Of a stretch of DNA of 64,000 bases, positions 22,862 to 34,510 are shown one piece after another. The translations under genes and the position numbers were made by a program. This stretch comes from Galeopsis tetrahit (Eukaryota > Streptophyta > Magnoliopsida > Lamiales > Lamiaceae): NCBI GenBank assembly GCA_963675135.1, contig OY776129.1, positions 45,086,141 through 45,150,140 on the forward strand. The letters run 5' to 3'. The notes beneath the pieces were generated by a model. It was given only the letters and a program-made list of their open reading frames with translations. It did not search any database and was not told the origin of the DNA. The stretch's first letter is position 1. Each line of letters opens with the position of its first letter.

Positions 22862-23884
22862 TATGCTTTATTTTATATTGTAATTTAAATTTGTAGTATG
22901 TTTGTTTTATTTTCTATTGTAGTTTAAATTTGTAGTATTTATATTTTATTTCCTATTGTATTTTTATAATTTAAATTATTAATAAATAACTAAGTTTTAA
23001 GAAAAACTAAATTTGTAGAATTATCTTCATAATTATTAAATACAATCAAAATAAAAAATTAAATTAAAAATAAAAAATAAATCTTAAATAATGTTTGCCA
23101 CAAACTATTCATTTGTGACATTTTGCCATCAAATTTAAGTATGCATTAGAGGAGTATTTAGTGGCAAATTTTTCTCACCTTTGCTCACATATTGAGTAAG
23201 AGACGAAATGTCATTAAAACCTTCTTAGAAATAAAATCTTGCCTCCCCTTTAGAGATGGTCTTAATAGACTTATTTACCCCTTGTACGAGGCGTGAAGTA
23301 AATATAATTTTTTTCTTATGCATCACTATTTGATTCAAATAGTTATGAAGCATTTTTTAATTTTGTGTAAAAAAAATAAGTGTAAATAAAATTCAGCTAA
23401 TATTCATAAAATTTTAATAAATCAATTTCACGTTTTTGTCAGAGAGGCCCTCAACAAGTGGAGTAATTATTAGGGCAAATAATGTAGGGTACTAGCTAAC
23501 AAATTAAAAGACAGGGACACGTGTAGGGGGGTGGCGTGGTCTGTTGAGTGATTGATATGTACGTGTCAATTCGCTGATTAAACACCAAGGTCATGTTTGG
23601 TTGGAGTACTTTTAAATGATTTTTAAATTTTAATTTTAACTCCTTTTTTTAAAAAAAAAAATCCCATTTTTATTTATAATATCAATTATTATTTTTTACA
23701 CACTAACTAAATATTCTATCTCCAAGAAAATTAAATTACCTATTATATCTCTTATACAAATTCACATTATCACTTTTAATATTAATTAACATTTTTTACA
23801 TTAAAATTTGTACAAACAATCAAAATTACCGTTAATTACTGATTAGGTTTGTACATATTTAGACACTATTTTTTTTAAGGTAAA
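22862..23884. other. AT-rich intergenic DNA
   Basis: No supported gene or paired repeat. Two near-identical short phrases (TTTAAATTTGTAGTAT) recur at about 22884-22940. Confidence 0.5.
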
Positions 23885-24110
23885 GTCTAGTATGCACTCG
23901 AGTGCATGTTGTGCACCCTAGTCTACAGATTAAACTGAAAAGTACAACACAATATTACTAAAAAGTGTAAGTCACTATGACTAAAAATATTATTATACAG
24001 TTTAATAATTGAAAAGTAGAACATCATTTACCAAAAAGTGTAAGTCAATAAAACTAAAAAGTGCAACATGGACTAGGGTGCACAACATGCACTCGAGTCA
24101 ATAGTAGACC
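23885..24110. mobile_element. MITE with ACTCGAG termini and alternating short repeats
   Basis: The 28-bp block ACTCGAGTGCATGTTGTGCA with CCCTAGTC at 23896 is inverted perfectly at 24071-24098. Pairing extends outwards imperfectly (GTCTAGTATGC versus GTCTACTATTG). The interior alternates AAAAGT(G/A)(C/G)AACA and AAAAGTGTAAGTCA units about 40 bp apart. Related interiors occur at 41082-41460 and 47036-47396. No coding capacity. Confidence 0.82.
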
Positions 24111-25219
24111 AACCCTTTTTCTAATAAAGATATGTGTAATTACCGTTAATTACTTTCAAGTAAATTAATAGCAGAGATGGATTTGAGTGTTCATGTCAAA
24201 TACTCCATGTGCAAAACACGCGTATTATTAGTACTTGTAAAAAAATATAAAATACTCCTAGATAAAAAAGACGTATAGATCGAGATATAGAAAGGAAATA
24301 TAAAATAATAAAAAAGAAAAGAATTATTAAAAAATTAGAAGACTAAAATGGAAAATAGAAAAGAAAAGATTCATAATTAGATATAAGGAGATGCAGGTCA
24401 TTTTGATTTTTTACACTATTTACAATTTAAATACTTATCAAATACTTATGTATCATTGAATTCTAGTATGTTGGAGTATTACTCTATATATTTTAACATT
24501 CGATCAATTTCATTTTACCTAAAAATTAAATTAAGGTATATATATATATACTCTCTACTTCATTACTTTTACCATTTCATATTAAATAGAGTTGAGACAA
24601 GAGTTTTTTTTTTTCTGATTTTTTCTCTTTTAAAAATTGCAAAGAAGTATTTTTCCCATGTTTCTTCAAAACTTAAATCTTAATCAGAATTCGGTCGATG
24701 GGTTTTGATCAAAATCATCAAATTCAAAACATACGTTGTTAGTAGAATCACTCCATTTCATTCTCTTAATTAATATTTTTATTAAAGAGTATTCATTTTG
24801 TTTTTAAGAGAATATTATTTTTATTGGAAGCAACACTATTTTTTAAAGGATAAAAATCCATTAAGTTAAAAAGCCGTACATATTTCGAAACACTTCTCTA
24901 AAAAAAAAAAAGTGTATTAATTAAATTTTAACTTTAATGGAAAATATTATTATTCGTATTTTACGACAGATTTTTTTTTTGCTACTTATGTTTATGAATC
25001 TTTTGTAATGGCTATATATAAACTCAAATTAAACAAACAATAAAAAAATTAATAAAATTTAAAAGTACTCTAAATTTCTAAACACTCTCAAAATGGTCAC
25101 ACAACACTTATCGTGACTATTTTTTTTCCAGGAATATGCCAACCAACACTATTACTAACTTTTGTTTATTGACCTGTTAAAAAAAAAAAAAAACTTTTGT
25201 TTATTGACGGATTTTTTCT
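24111..25219. other. AT-rich intergenic DNA
   Basis: No supported feature. Frames at 24456-24683 and 25162-25344 are low complexity. Confidence 0.5.
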
Positions 25220-25625
25220 CTGTACGGTTAGAGATTGATTTTCATTTATTTTTAATTTTAAATCTCGAATTTTTAACAAATCTGTATTTAATACTCCCTC
25301 CATTCATGAAAAGTAGTTACATTAGAGTGGGACACATGTTTTAAGAAAAAAATAGATAAAGTAAGAGTATTGTAGGGTATTGTGGGGTCCATTGTGAATA
25401 AAATGATTGTTTGTAAATAAAGTTGATAGCAATTTGAGTAATTAAATGATGGTTGAAGGGTGATAGTTTCAAAAAAGGGTATGAGACTACATTTTACGGA
25501 CAAAGAATATAGAGCAAATGAGACTACTTTTCGTGAACGGAGGGAGTATATACCTATTAAAGACAGGTTGAATATCCGTCTCTAAATTAATGGTATTAAA
25601 ATTAGATTATTTTTTTTTGATAGTG
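25220..25625. mobile_element. CACTA-like MITE fragment interrupted by a Stowaway
   Basis: Pieces 25220-25292 (GTACGGTTAGAGATTGATTT...) and 25549-25625 (TACCTATTAAAGACAGGTTG..., ending TTTTTTTTGATAGTGG) match, in order, the reverse complement of the element at 48777-48987. The Stowaway MITE 25295-25546 lies exactly between them. The outer left end is missing. Confidence 0.78.
25295..25546. mobile_element. Stowaway-type MITE (nested)
   Basis: The ends CTCCCTCCATTCATGAAAAG and CTTTTCGTGAACGGAGGGAG with flanking TA. 252 bp; the same family as 22609-22861 in opposite orientation. Confidence 0.88.
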
Positions 25626-25803
25626 GACATTAATTAATGAGAAGCAAACTTGAATGAAAACACCAAAATTATAATTAAATTAAATGGCAAGAATTGATTT
25701 GGGTTATGGAACCTTTCAATTCATAATACGACCACTGAATCATGTTACAATTAAGTGATCTGCTGAAGTGAGATGACAATGAAAATAGCGTTGGTTTCAT
25801 TTG

Positions 25804-26553
25804 TGTCAAGTTTTTATTCGATTAGATGTATTCAACCAAATAGAAAACTTGAAAATAGAAGAAATAGCACAACTTAGATAGTAATTCGAAAAGTAATCAA
25901 CGAGACAAACATCACACAAAATATTTAAGTGGTTCGATCAATGTGATCTACATCCACTGGACCAGACGAGTACTTCTTTGATTGATAAAGAATGTTTACA
26001 CACTCATTCACTCAGAATAGGATATTTTCTCACTTTTCTCGTGAACTCACACAACTCAAAGAATACAAAATGTACTACAATCCTCTCGTCAACCTTTACA
26101 ATGTACACATACAAGAGTATATAAGACCAAAGGTAGTTGCTGCAGTTAGGAACTGTTGAGTAGTTAGCAAATGTTTGCAATTGCTTGTAACAACCCATGT
26201 GCTCTGTTATTGCCCAACTGAAAATGGTAGTTATTCCCTCAAATAGTTGTAACTATAATACAGTTAGTCAAACTAACTAACTTTCGTATCAGAAGACTTG
26301 CACATAAAGATTAGATGACTACTACTCATCTGATACCCAACTCTTATGTTCTGTGATCAAAAGCTGACTCTGCAGATAGACTTCTTACTGTGTTGATCTT
26401 TACTCTGCTGAACTACTCTGCTGATCTGACCAACTATGCTGAATTCTAAGCATCGCCTCCTCAACTGATTGAAAACCTTCAACTCATCTGATTTGTCCTA
26501 AGTCATCTTATCTGATCCTATCAGCTGACTATGAGATTATGAGATAACACTCA
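25804..26553 (-). repeat. 3' LTR of Copia element 2
   Basis: 750 bp from TGTCAAGTTTTTATTCG to GATAACACTCA. The outer part beyond about 26300 has no partner in the truncated 5' LTR. Confidence 0.88.
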
Positions 26554-26570
26554 CAATTCTCCACCTTTAG
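26554..26570 (-). promoter_or_regulatory. Polypurine tract of Copia 2
   Basis: The minus strand reads CTAAAGGTGGAGAATTG directly before the LTR start TGAGTGTTATC, a typical Copia plus-strand primer tract. Copia 1 has nearly the same string. Confidence 0.85.
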
Positions 26571-26680
26571 CTCATAACCAAACTAATCCACCAAAATCAC
26601 AACAACACTATTCTCCTCAAAAGAATAACCTTCACCACTGCTCCTCTGCCACAGGATCAGCAGCCTTCTCCTCGGAGGAA

Positions 26681-27703
26681 TTAATGCAATCCAATGAGTC
26701 TAAGACATAAGCCAAACTTCTCTTTTGGCAATGTCTTAGTGAACGCATTAGTAGGGTTCTCCTTTGTAGCAATCTTCACTACCTGGACCACCCCATTCTC
26801 TACAATATCTCTTACTAAGTACAGCTTCACATCTATATGTTTAGTTCTCTCATGATACCCCTGATGCTTTGCAATATGTATTGCACTTTGGTTATCATAG
26901 AAGACAATCACACTTCTTTGTGATACACCAAACTCCTTTAAGATCCCCCTAAGCCACATGCTCTCCTTAATCGCCTCAGTTAAGGCTACATATTCTGATT
27001 TTGTAGTAGATAATGCAACTACGGACTGATGTATTGATCTCCACAATATAATTGTACCAAATAAGGTGAACACATACCCTATTAAAGACTTTCTTGTGTC
27101 AACGTTGGCTGAATAGTCAACATCAACATATCCCACAAGTGCTTCTGCCTCATCTGATATCTTCTGAAATTTCAGACCATTGTCAGCTGATCCCAGAACA
27201 TATCTCATGACCCACTTAATTGTCTTCCAGTGACTTAAGCCTGGATCACTCATGTATCTGCTGATTACACTCATTGCATGAGTTAAATATGTTCTACAAT
27301 ACACCATATCATACATTAAACTCCCTACTGCATTGGCATAAGGAACCTTGCTCATCTGAGCTCTTTCTTGGCTGTTCTTGGGACACGTCTGATTAGATAG
27401 CTTCTGATGCTGGCCAATTGGTGTAGAAACTGACTTAACTTGATTCATCCTGAATCTCTCTAACATCTTCTTTAGATAAGTAGGCTGACTCAGCTGAATT
27501 GCTCCCTCAACTCTGCTGATCTCCATCCCAAGAATCACTTTAGCTTCACCAAGATCTTTCATCTCAAACTCCATTTTGAGAATCTCTTTCACCTGATTGA
27601 TACTGTTAATAGACTCCCCTACTATTAACATATCATCTACATACAACAGAAGATAGGTAATTGAACTCCCAACTCGTCTGAAGTAAACACATCTGTCATA
27701 CAA
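26681..27703 (-). pseudogene. Copia 2 reverse transcriptase C-part and RNase H (open 340 codons)
   Basis: An uninterrupted frame holds the RT palm YLLLYVDDMLIVGES (residues about 17-31), the connection DLGEAKVILGMEISR (about 71-85), and the motifs VPYANAVGSLMYDMVYCRT and RYMSDPGLSHWKTIKW. RNase H follows with YVDVDYSANVDTRKS (the usual YCDADWA is altered), ALSTTKSEYVALTEAIKE, FYDNQSAIHIAKHQGYHERT and KHIDVKLYLVRD, ending at TAG after LRLIGLH. Catalytic Asp pairs are present in RT and mostly in RNase H. The RT N-terminal third is in other frames to the right (27704-28330), so this is part of a broken pol gene. Confidence 0.88.
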
Positions 27704-28590
27704 GCTTCTGGCAAAACCAGCTGAGCAAATGTGCTCATTAAACCTTAGGTACCACTGTTGGGGCTTTGTTTAAGGCAATAGAGAGACTTCCTGAGTAAAC
27801 ACACCTTGTCTTCCCCATCTTCTATGTCCAATCCTTCTGGTAGTTTTATGTAGATCTTCTCATCTAAAGTCCCATGAAGAAATGTTGTGGTCACATCCAT
27901 CAGATGCAACTCCAATTTATACTAAGCAACCATAGCCAATAAAATTATGATGCTACAATGCTTTACAACGGGTGAGAAGATTTCATTAAAGTCAATACCC
28001 TATTTTTGTGTAAATCCTTTAGCTACAAGTCTTACCTTATACCTAATCTTCACACGTCTCTGAGCCTCCACCTTCTTCTTGTAGATCCATTGCACCCAAC
28101 AAGCTTCTTGTTCTTTGGCCTTTCAACAATGTCCCAAGTCTGGTTCTTGTTAAGAGATAACAATTCTTCCTCCATTGCAATTAACCACTTCTCTTTATCA
28201 TGGCAACTGATGGCTTCTGTATAGGTTTTAGGCTCCAGAGACTCCACCTCAAGAGCTGCACATAAAGCAAACAATACTATGTCAGCTTGACCATACCTGT
28301 GAGGTGGGTGGACTTCTCTTCTGGTTTTGTCCCTAGTCGATCAACTGATAGTCATGAAGCTCATTATCACTATGAGTAGTTTCCTCCTCATCGGGATCAA
28401 TATGATGTTCAGTTGGTCTTCTGGTGTCAACATGCTCCACCTCAACCTGTGTCTCGTCTGGTCTATTGTCTGCTGTACTTGAACTTACCTCTTCTTTCAG
28501 TGGCATTCTACTTTCATCAAAAGTTACATTTCTACTGATAATACACTTCTGCATCCCAGCTTCAAGACACCACAACATATACCCTTTCAC
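27704..28590 (-). pseudogene. Copia 2 integrase C-terminus and RT N-part, frameshifted
   Basis: Frames 28333-28590 (KCIISRNVTFDESRMPLKEE) and 28050-28274 (LEPKTYTEAISCHDKEKWLIAMEEELLSLNKNQTWDIV) show the integrase tail and the RT entry. The stretch 27704-28000 keeps traces of the RT fingers (QMDVTTTFLHGTL-type and WYLRF-type segments) in changing frames with stops. Confidence 0.8.
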
Positions 28591-29116
28591 ACCTGAAGGA
28601 TACTACGAACACACATTTCAAGGTTCGAGGCTCAAATTTATCTTGCTTGACATGGGCATTTGCTAAACAACCATAAACCTTCAAATTCTTGTACTCAACT
28701 GAATGGCCAGACCAGAACTCTTCTGGGGTTTTAAACTGCACAGCTGAGGAAGAGCTTCTGTTTATCAAATAGGCTGTTGTTGACACTGCTTCTCCCCAAA
28801 ATACTATAGGCAATCCAGAGCTACTCAACATACACCTGACTCTCTCAAACAAGGTTTGATTCATTCTCTCAGCTACTTCGTTCTGCTGAGGTGTACATGG
28901 TACTGTTCTGTGCCTCACTATACTCTTCTTCTTGCAGAAAACATTGAACTCTTCTAATATGAACTCCAACCTATTATCAGTTCTCAAATGATTGAGCTTC
29001 TTTCGAGAGACATTTTCAACCTCAGTGAGCCATTCTTTAAACTTTTCAAATGCTTCTGACTTGGATTTCAAGATAGTGATCCATACCTTCCTAGAGTAGT
29101 CATTTATGATAGACAT
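28562..29116 (-). pseudogene. Copia 2 integrase core
   Basis: A 184-codon open frame holds DYSRKVWITILKSKSEAF, LNHLRTDNRLEFILEEF (second catalytic Asp of the DDE triad in RTDN), TPQQNEVAERMNQTLFERVR (the Glu in the NEVAER helix), and a C-terminal part LKVYGCLANAHVKQDKFEPR. The first catalytic Asp, in DYVHSDL, lies at the end of the preceding frame, separated by a stop near 29160. In an intact element the protein joins cDNA to the host chromosome. Confidence 0.86.
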
Positions 29117-29158
29117 GAAGTATCTCCCACCACTTCTGGTCTGATTCCTAGCTGGCCC

Positions 29159-30635
29159 CTATAGATCTGAATGGACATAGTCCAAGATCCCTTTGGTAAA
29201 GTGTGAACTCTTCCCAAACTTCAATCTCTTGACTTTCCCAAGAATGCAGTGCTCACACAAATGAAGCTTTGTGATCTTGTCACCACCTAGCAATCCTTGC
29301 TTACTTAGCTCAAGTATGTCATTCTCTCCTACATGACCTAATCTTTTGTGCCACAACATTGAGTTGTCTTGCACTCTTGCTACATCTGATCTACCAATCA
29401 CTATACCTCTCTTAAGAAAGTTGAGATCATTCCTTCTCTCACCTTTCATGACAGTAAGCTCCCCCTTTGAAACTCTGAGCTCTCCATCTTCTGACTGGAA
29501 TTTGTTGCTCATTGAATCCAGCATACCAAGAGATATAAAATTTCTCTTGAGTTCAGGTACATACCTGACCCTCTTGAGAATCCTCACTGCTCCATCATAC
29601 ATCTTCAAGTATATTGTACCTTCACCTTTGACTTTGCAAGTGTGATCACTCCCTAACAACACAGAACCTCCATTCTAATTCTTAAAATCATGAAACCAAT
29701 CTCTCATTGGAGTCATGTGGAAAGAACACACTGAATCTAAAATCCAATCCCGCTCTTCTTCAGTGGAAGTGATGGAAAGTGACTGAGCTGACTCATAGCC
29801 TTTCTGCTCCTTATCTTCCTGCGTTTGATTTGCCTGATTCTGATCAACAGGGTTCTTGGCACCAGATTTCCTCATAAGCTGTCTGTACTTAAAACAAACA
29901 CTCTTGTAGTGCCCGGATTTGTTGCAGTGGTGGCACACTACCTCCCCTTGATTTAGCACTGCTGATATTCCTTTATCAGCTACCTTAGGTTGACTAGACC
30001 CCTTCTTGGAGACATACTTCTTCTGTCCTCCCTTGATTGCCAATCCTTCTCCACTGCTACTTTTATCTTCTTGAGATGTCTTATTATGTAACAGCTTGGA
30101 CTTGACAGCCAAGATCACATCCTCCAATTCGATTGCCTCCTTCTACCATACAAGATGGTGTCCTTTAGGATTTCAAATGACTCAGGAAGAGCACTCAACA
30201 AGATAAGAGCCTTATCCTCTTCTTCAAGCTTGACATCCAAATTCTTCAGATCATCAAGTATCTGGTTGAACTCATTTAGCTGATCCGTAATGGGTTTGTC
30301 ATCTCTCAGTCTAAAGGCATACATCTTCTGTTTCGAATAGAGTCGGTTAGCAAGAGTTTTCACCATATATAACTTCTCAAGCTTATCCCAAACCTCCTTC
30401 GTTGACTTATCTTTAGCAACCTCCCTCAAGACCTTATCTTCAAGGCAGAGTAGGATCGTGCTTCGAGCTTTTCTGACTTGCTCCTTTCAGCCGCAGCTGC
30501 TGCAGTCTCTTTGGATTCTTCTAGAGCCTTGAATAATCCTTGTTGTTCAAGCAGGGCCTGCATCCTGACCTTCCACAACCTAAAATATCTCGTGCCTGTA
30601 AACTTCTCTATATTGTACTTGGTATAAATCTCCAT
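29159..30635 (-). pseudogene. Copia 2 gag, protease and GAG-pre-integrase
   Basis: Gag starts at 30635 (MEIYTKYNIEKFTGTRYFRL) and continues in 30115-30429 (TKEVWDKLEKLYMVKTLANR, LSALPESFEILKDTIL). The zinc knuckle CHHCNKSGHYKSVC is intact in 29675-30127. The protease motif reads WILDSVCSFHMT, Val in place of the Gly of Asp-Ser-Gly. 29159-29662 carries protease remainder and the GAG-pre-integrase block LWHKRLGHVGENDI, CEHCILGKVKR, DYVHSDL. The pieces are separated by two frame changes (near 30428 and 30120) and a stop near 29665. Confidence 0.88.
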
Positions 30636-30659
30636 CTTAGATCTGCAGCTACCTCAGGT

Positions 30660-30677
30660 TCCCATAGACGGCGCCAG
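30660..30677 (-). promoter_or_regulatory. Primer-binding site of Copia 2
   Basis: The minus strand reads TGGCGCCGTCTATGGGAA immediately inside the 5' LTR. The position and TGG start mark it as a tRNA primer site; I do not assign the tRNA. Confidence 0.75.
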
Positions 30678-30678
30678 T

Positions 30679-31174
30679 TGTCAAGTTTTCAGTCGATTAA
30701 ACGTCTCCAACCAAATAGAAAACTTGAAGATAGAAGAAATAGCACAGCTTAGACAGTAATCCGAAAAGTAATCAACGAGACAAACAACACACAAATAATT
30801 TAAGTGGTTCGATCAATGTGATCTACATCCACTGGACCAGACGAGTACTTCTTTGATTGATAAAGAACGTTTACACACTCATTCACTCGGAATAGGATAT
30901 TTCATCACTTCTCTCGTGAACTCACACAACTCAAAGAATACAAAATGTACTACAATCCTCTCGTCAACCTTTACAATGTACACATACAAGAATATATAAA
31001 GACCAAAGATAGTTGATGCCGTTAGGAACCGTTGAGTAGTTAGCAACTGTTTGCAACCGCTTGTAACAACCCATGTGCTCTGTTATTGCCCAACTGAAAA
31101 TTGTAGTTATTCACTCAAGTAGTTGTAACTGTAATACAATTAGTCAAACTAACTAACTTACGTATCAGAAGACT
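30679..31174 (-). repeat. Truncated 5' LTR of Copia element 2
   Basis: About 496 bp matching 25804 to about 26305 with scattered changes. It ends abruptly within CAGAAGACTTGC next to the left arm of the MULE-like element. Confidence 0.85.
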
Positions 31175-31180
31175 TGCCCA

Positions 31181-32102
31181 TATATAATTTTGCAAGGGCA
31201 ATTGCACTTTGCAATTAGATTAAATATTTAATTTATATCAAAAAAAATATATAAAATTACCAAAATATCCTTATAGTATTTTTTTTTAATTAAAAATGAA
31301 AAAAATATCATTTTTTATAACTCGAATTTACCTTCTTCTTTTTTTTTTTTTTTCGTATTTGGCCCTCAATTTTACTCAACATCCAAATTGAAACATATAT
31401 ATTAAATCTCTAATTCACTCCACCCAAATTAATTAAAAATTAAGAAAAAAACTATTCTTCTTCTCCCTCCTGGGAATGTCCAGAAATGCGGCGCCGCTCA
31501 ATCGGCCTCGTCCCTTCATCGGCGTCATTTCCCGACAATCTATCGTCAAATTCATCAATCATTACACCAAATTTTTATTTTTATTTTTCAGTTCCAGTTT
31601 TTTTTATGTGAATTTGTCATATGCTTATTAACATTGCTCCATATTCTTCGCGATGACGGAAGGGGGAGAGAGGCGTTGGCCTTAAATGTTTCAATTGTTA
31701 TAATTTTTTGGTCATGATAACTTTTCCAGATCATGAATTACATATTAGTTTAGGGAAGAAGATGATTAGAACTGATGGGTGATGGGCGATTGAGGGTTGA
31801 ATGGGTTAGGAGGGTTTTACAAATGTATAAAATTTTATTCATGTTTTAAATTAAACTACTCTATTTCAATTTAATGTTCGAAATAATTTGGGGGAAATTA
31901 GATCAAAAAGGTGAAAATTGATTTTGGATTCTAAGGATATATTGTTATTTTATACAGTAAATGATTAAATGTTTTTATTTATTTTAAATTAAAAAGGATA
32001 TTTTTCGTAATTTTATAATTATTAATTTAATTTATTAATAAGGCGATGAAGTGCGATTGCATATTGCATAGAGCAAACGCACTAATGCGAAGTGCAATCA
32101 TA
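31181..32102. mobile_element. Long-TIR (MULE-like) element with GC-rich core
   Basis: The left arm (about 31183-31290) and right arm (about 31960-32102) are inverted repeats over roughly 90-110 bp at about 70-75 percent, for example GCAATTGCACTTTGCAATTA versus the complement of AAGTGCGATTGC, and AAAATTACCAAAATATCC versus the complement of GGATATTTTTCGTAATTTT. Between them, 31475-31560 and about 31650-31685 are GC-rich and exon-like against an AT-rich setting. The frame from 31478 reads MSRNAAPLNRPRPFIGVISR for about 50 codons. Long arms and a captured-looking core suggest a Pack-MULE, but no 9-bp duplication was found and the family of the core is unknown. Confidence 0.5.
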
Positions 32103-32136
32103 TAAAATAAAATTTGTACGTTAGATCAACGATCAA

Positions 32137-32219
32137 ATGGTATTTGAACGATTGCTTGTTGTAAGACAGGGCGAAGGTCAATGGTATTTGAACGATTGCT
32201 TGTTGTAAGACAGGGCGAA
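32137..32219 (+). repeat. 44-bp tandem duplication
   Basis: The unit starting ATGGTATTTGAACGATTGCT at 32137 is repeated from 32181. The copies are identical over the shared 39 bp up to GACAGGGCGAA. Confidence 0.88.
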
Positions 32220-32224
32220 TGTTG

Positions 32225-32559
32225 TCTTACCGTAGAAAGACCCTTTATAAAATACGAAAGACATATTTGAGAGATGAATATATAATATAAAAATTCTTAA
32301 TTGTTTTTTTGGATCTTAAGGTGAGGTTAATTGGGAAAGATGCTGTAAAAAATAACTAAAAAGAAAGAAAATTTCGAACAATTTCCTTCTAAAAGGACAC
32401 CTATCACGGAAGGTAGGGAGTAGTATTTATTATGGCTTGGGTTGATTTAAAAAATACTTTATTTAAACAATCCATTTAAAAAAAAAAATTGTGTTCAACT
32501 CAGGTAGAAATTATAAAAATGGACAAATGAGTATCACATTATTTAAAATTTTACAATTC

Positions 32560-32594
<35 letters not shown>

Positions 32595-33109
32595 TAATAT
32601 TGTCACAATAACCATTTTAAAAATTGCTAATAAATTCACAATCTTTCGTTATTATTGATATTACAACCTTTTCTTTTTGTTGTTGCAATTTTACATGTTG
32701 TCATGTCAACTGAACTTGTTGAAAAATAATAGTTATGTGATGGAATTGTAATAATTCAAAAAGTCGGGTATCAAACCTCTAAATTTACAAACTAATGATA
32801 CAATTTAAAAAAGTGAAAACATCGTGATTTTTTACACATAATCCCTTATATAATTTCTTAAAATATTTAAAATAGAGACACTCTTGTGAAATACTTACAT
32901 ATGCAATTTCCGGTCAAATATGGTAACTACAAATATTATAATTTGGGTCTTGGGTCAAATCTATAAAATTCATGGATCCCGCTCTCACGTACACAAGAGA
33001 AACATACAGAACTAGGAATAGGGTCATGAACAACCATGTCTATATAAACAAGTACTACGTGTTAATCCATAAACAAAATTATGCTATTCCACGTATATAA
33101 TAATACATA
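32225..33109. other. AT-rich intergenic DNA with an (AT)n microsatellite
   Basis: No gene seen. An uninterrupted AT run lies at 32563-32591. Confidence 0.55.
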
Positions 33110-33371
33110 CTCCCTCCGTCCCACAAAGATAGCCACATTTGACTTTGCACACAGATTAAGAAAAATTAATAAATGCAGTCAAATTGAGCTAATGTGCCAA
33201 GTTTGCCCTTAAAATCTAATACTCCAAAATCTGCTAAGCATTAATTACTCTTATAAATTAGGGGTAAAATTGACAATAAAGCATTTAATGCTAAAGTAAA
33301 AGAGAAAATGTGGTTATAATTTGAGACATCCAAAAAAGGAATATGTTGCTATCTTTGTGGGACGGAGGGAG
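33110..33371. mobile_element. Stowaway-type MITE
   Basis: The ends CTCCCTCCGTCCCACAAAGA and TCTTTGTGGGACGGAGGGAG are perfect inverted repeats, with flanking TA. 262 bp, about 1.5 kb upstream of the MADS-box ATG. Confidence 0.93.
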
Positions 33372-33815
33372 TATTTATTTATATAGTAACATATAAATGT
33401 TCATAATGCAACACATGATTGTTCATATGATAATTCATAGATATTCCCACAATATTACTACATGAAAAATTCCTCAAAATGAAGAAAACTTTGCTATTCT
33501 ATGCACAAAACACTAGTATGGAACGAAGAAAATACTTATATGTAAAAGAGATGGAAGAACCGTTGAAAACACGAGAAAATTCAAATGGATGAACTGAATG
33601 ATAGTACAAATTAATTTTTAACCGTGACAAACAGTCAAACTATATATTATCTCAAGAACAGAAAAGATGAAAGAAGAATTGATTATTCAAAAGAGGAGGG
33701 AATTATTACGAAATACACATATATAGTAACGTGACTACGTCATTGCATATGTAGAAGAAATCGTCACTGAAAATCGTTGAGAAAGAGGAAAATAGACCGT
33801 TTGAAGAAAATATTG

Positions 33816-34056
33816 ACTCCGTCCCTTTATAAGTTTTTCATTTTGTCATTTTTATCTATTCGTCTATAAACTTTCCACATTCTTTTTAACAAATATTTTT
33901 TAATTTTTTAATCTTACATTTCATTTTATATTTAAAGTTTATTTACATCACTCTATTTCTCAATCACATTATTTATACTATATCTATTATTTAATCATTT
34001 TTTTTAATTAATGTACCTAAAAATTAACGAAAAGTTTATAGATCAATGAAAAGAGT
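33816..34056. mobile_element. Decayed Stowaway-like MITE
   Basis: The left end ACTCCGTCCCTTTATAAG and right end AAAAGTTTATAGATCAATGA pair only partly; the interior repeats TCTATAAACTTT and AAAAGTTTATAGA pair better. Probably an old copy. Confidence 0.5.
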
Positions 34057-34422
34057 ACCATAAAAGCCAAAAAAAAATAAAAAATTATCAATATTGTACG
34101 GATGTTATGTCCATGTGGGTATATATATGATAATTGAACATTAATTTGTCTTTAAAATATAAATACCCAATCCATATCCTCGTGATATATATATATATAG
34201 TCGAATATTCTTTGCTTATTTTATGTGGTGCAAAAAGCCCTACACTAGGGGCATGTGCAAGCAAACATATTAGGACTACTTTATTAATTTCCATTTTTTA
34301 TATATTTAATTTTTGTAATTTCCATTTAAAAAAAAACTAATTACACCACTACTTTATTTCTATTTTAACTTCATTATTAAATTTTGACTTTTTTTATAAA
34401 TAATTAATTTTCTTTAAAATTT

Positions 34423-34510
34423 TGATGGAAGTTAAATACCTATTCCTTTTTTCCCCTCCCGATGACTCGAAGTAGTGGTGCTCTAACCACTTGAGCTATC
34501 CCACTTTGTC
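34423..34510 (-). mobile_element. tRNA-derived SINE, copy 2 (internally deleted)
   Basis: On the minus strand it reads GACAAAGTGGGATAGCTCAA..., the head of the SINE at 15493. It lacks about 19 bp between CACTAC and TTCGAGTCAT, which removes part of the B-box surroundings, then ends GGTATTTAA..TTC.. An 18-bp perfect target duplication TAATTTTCTTTAAAATTT flanks it (34405-34422 and 34511-34528), proving insertion. It lies about 390 bp upstream of the MADS-box start codon. Confidence 0.88.

Larger units (their letters stand above)
25804..31174 (-). mobile_element. Copia LTR retrotransposon 2, 5' LTR truncated
   Basis: The 3' LTR (25804-26553) and truncated 5' LTR (30679 to about 31174) both begin TGTCAAGTTTT and share CGATCAATGTGATCTACATC and following sequence. 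A primer-binding site (30660-30677) and a polypurine tract (26554-26570) fix the minus orientation. The interior carries gag, protease, integrase, RT and RNase H in Copia order with moderate damage, and the last 340 codons are open. Similarity to the 3' LTR stops after CAGAAGACTTGC at about 31172, so the outer third of the 5' LTR, and with it the start of transcription, is gone. No target duplication can be read. Confidence 0.92.
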
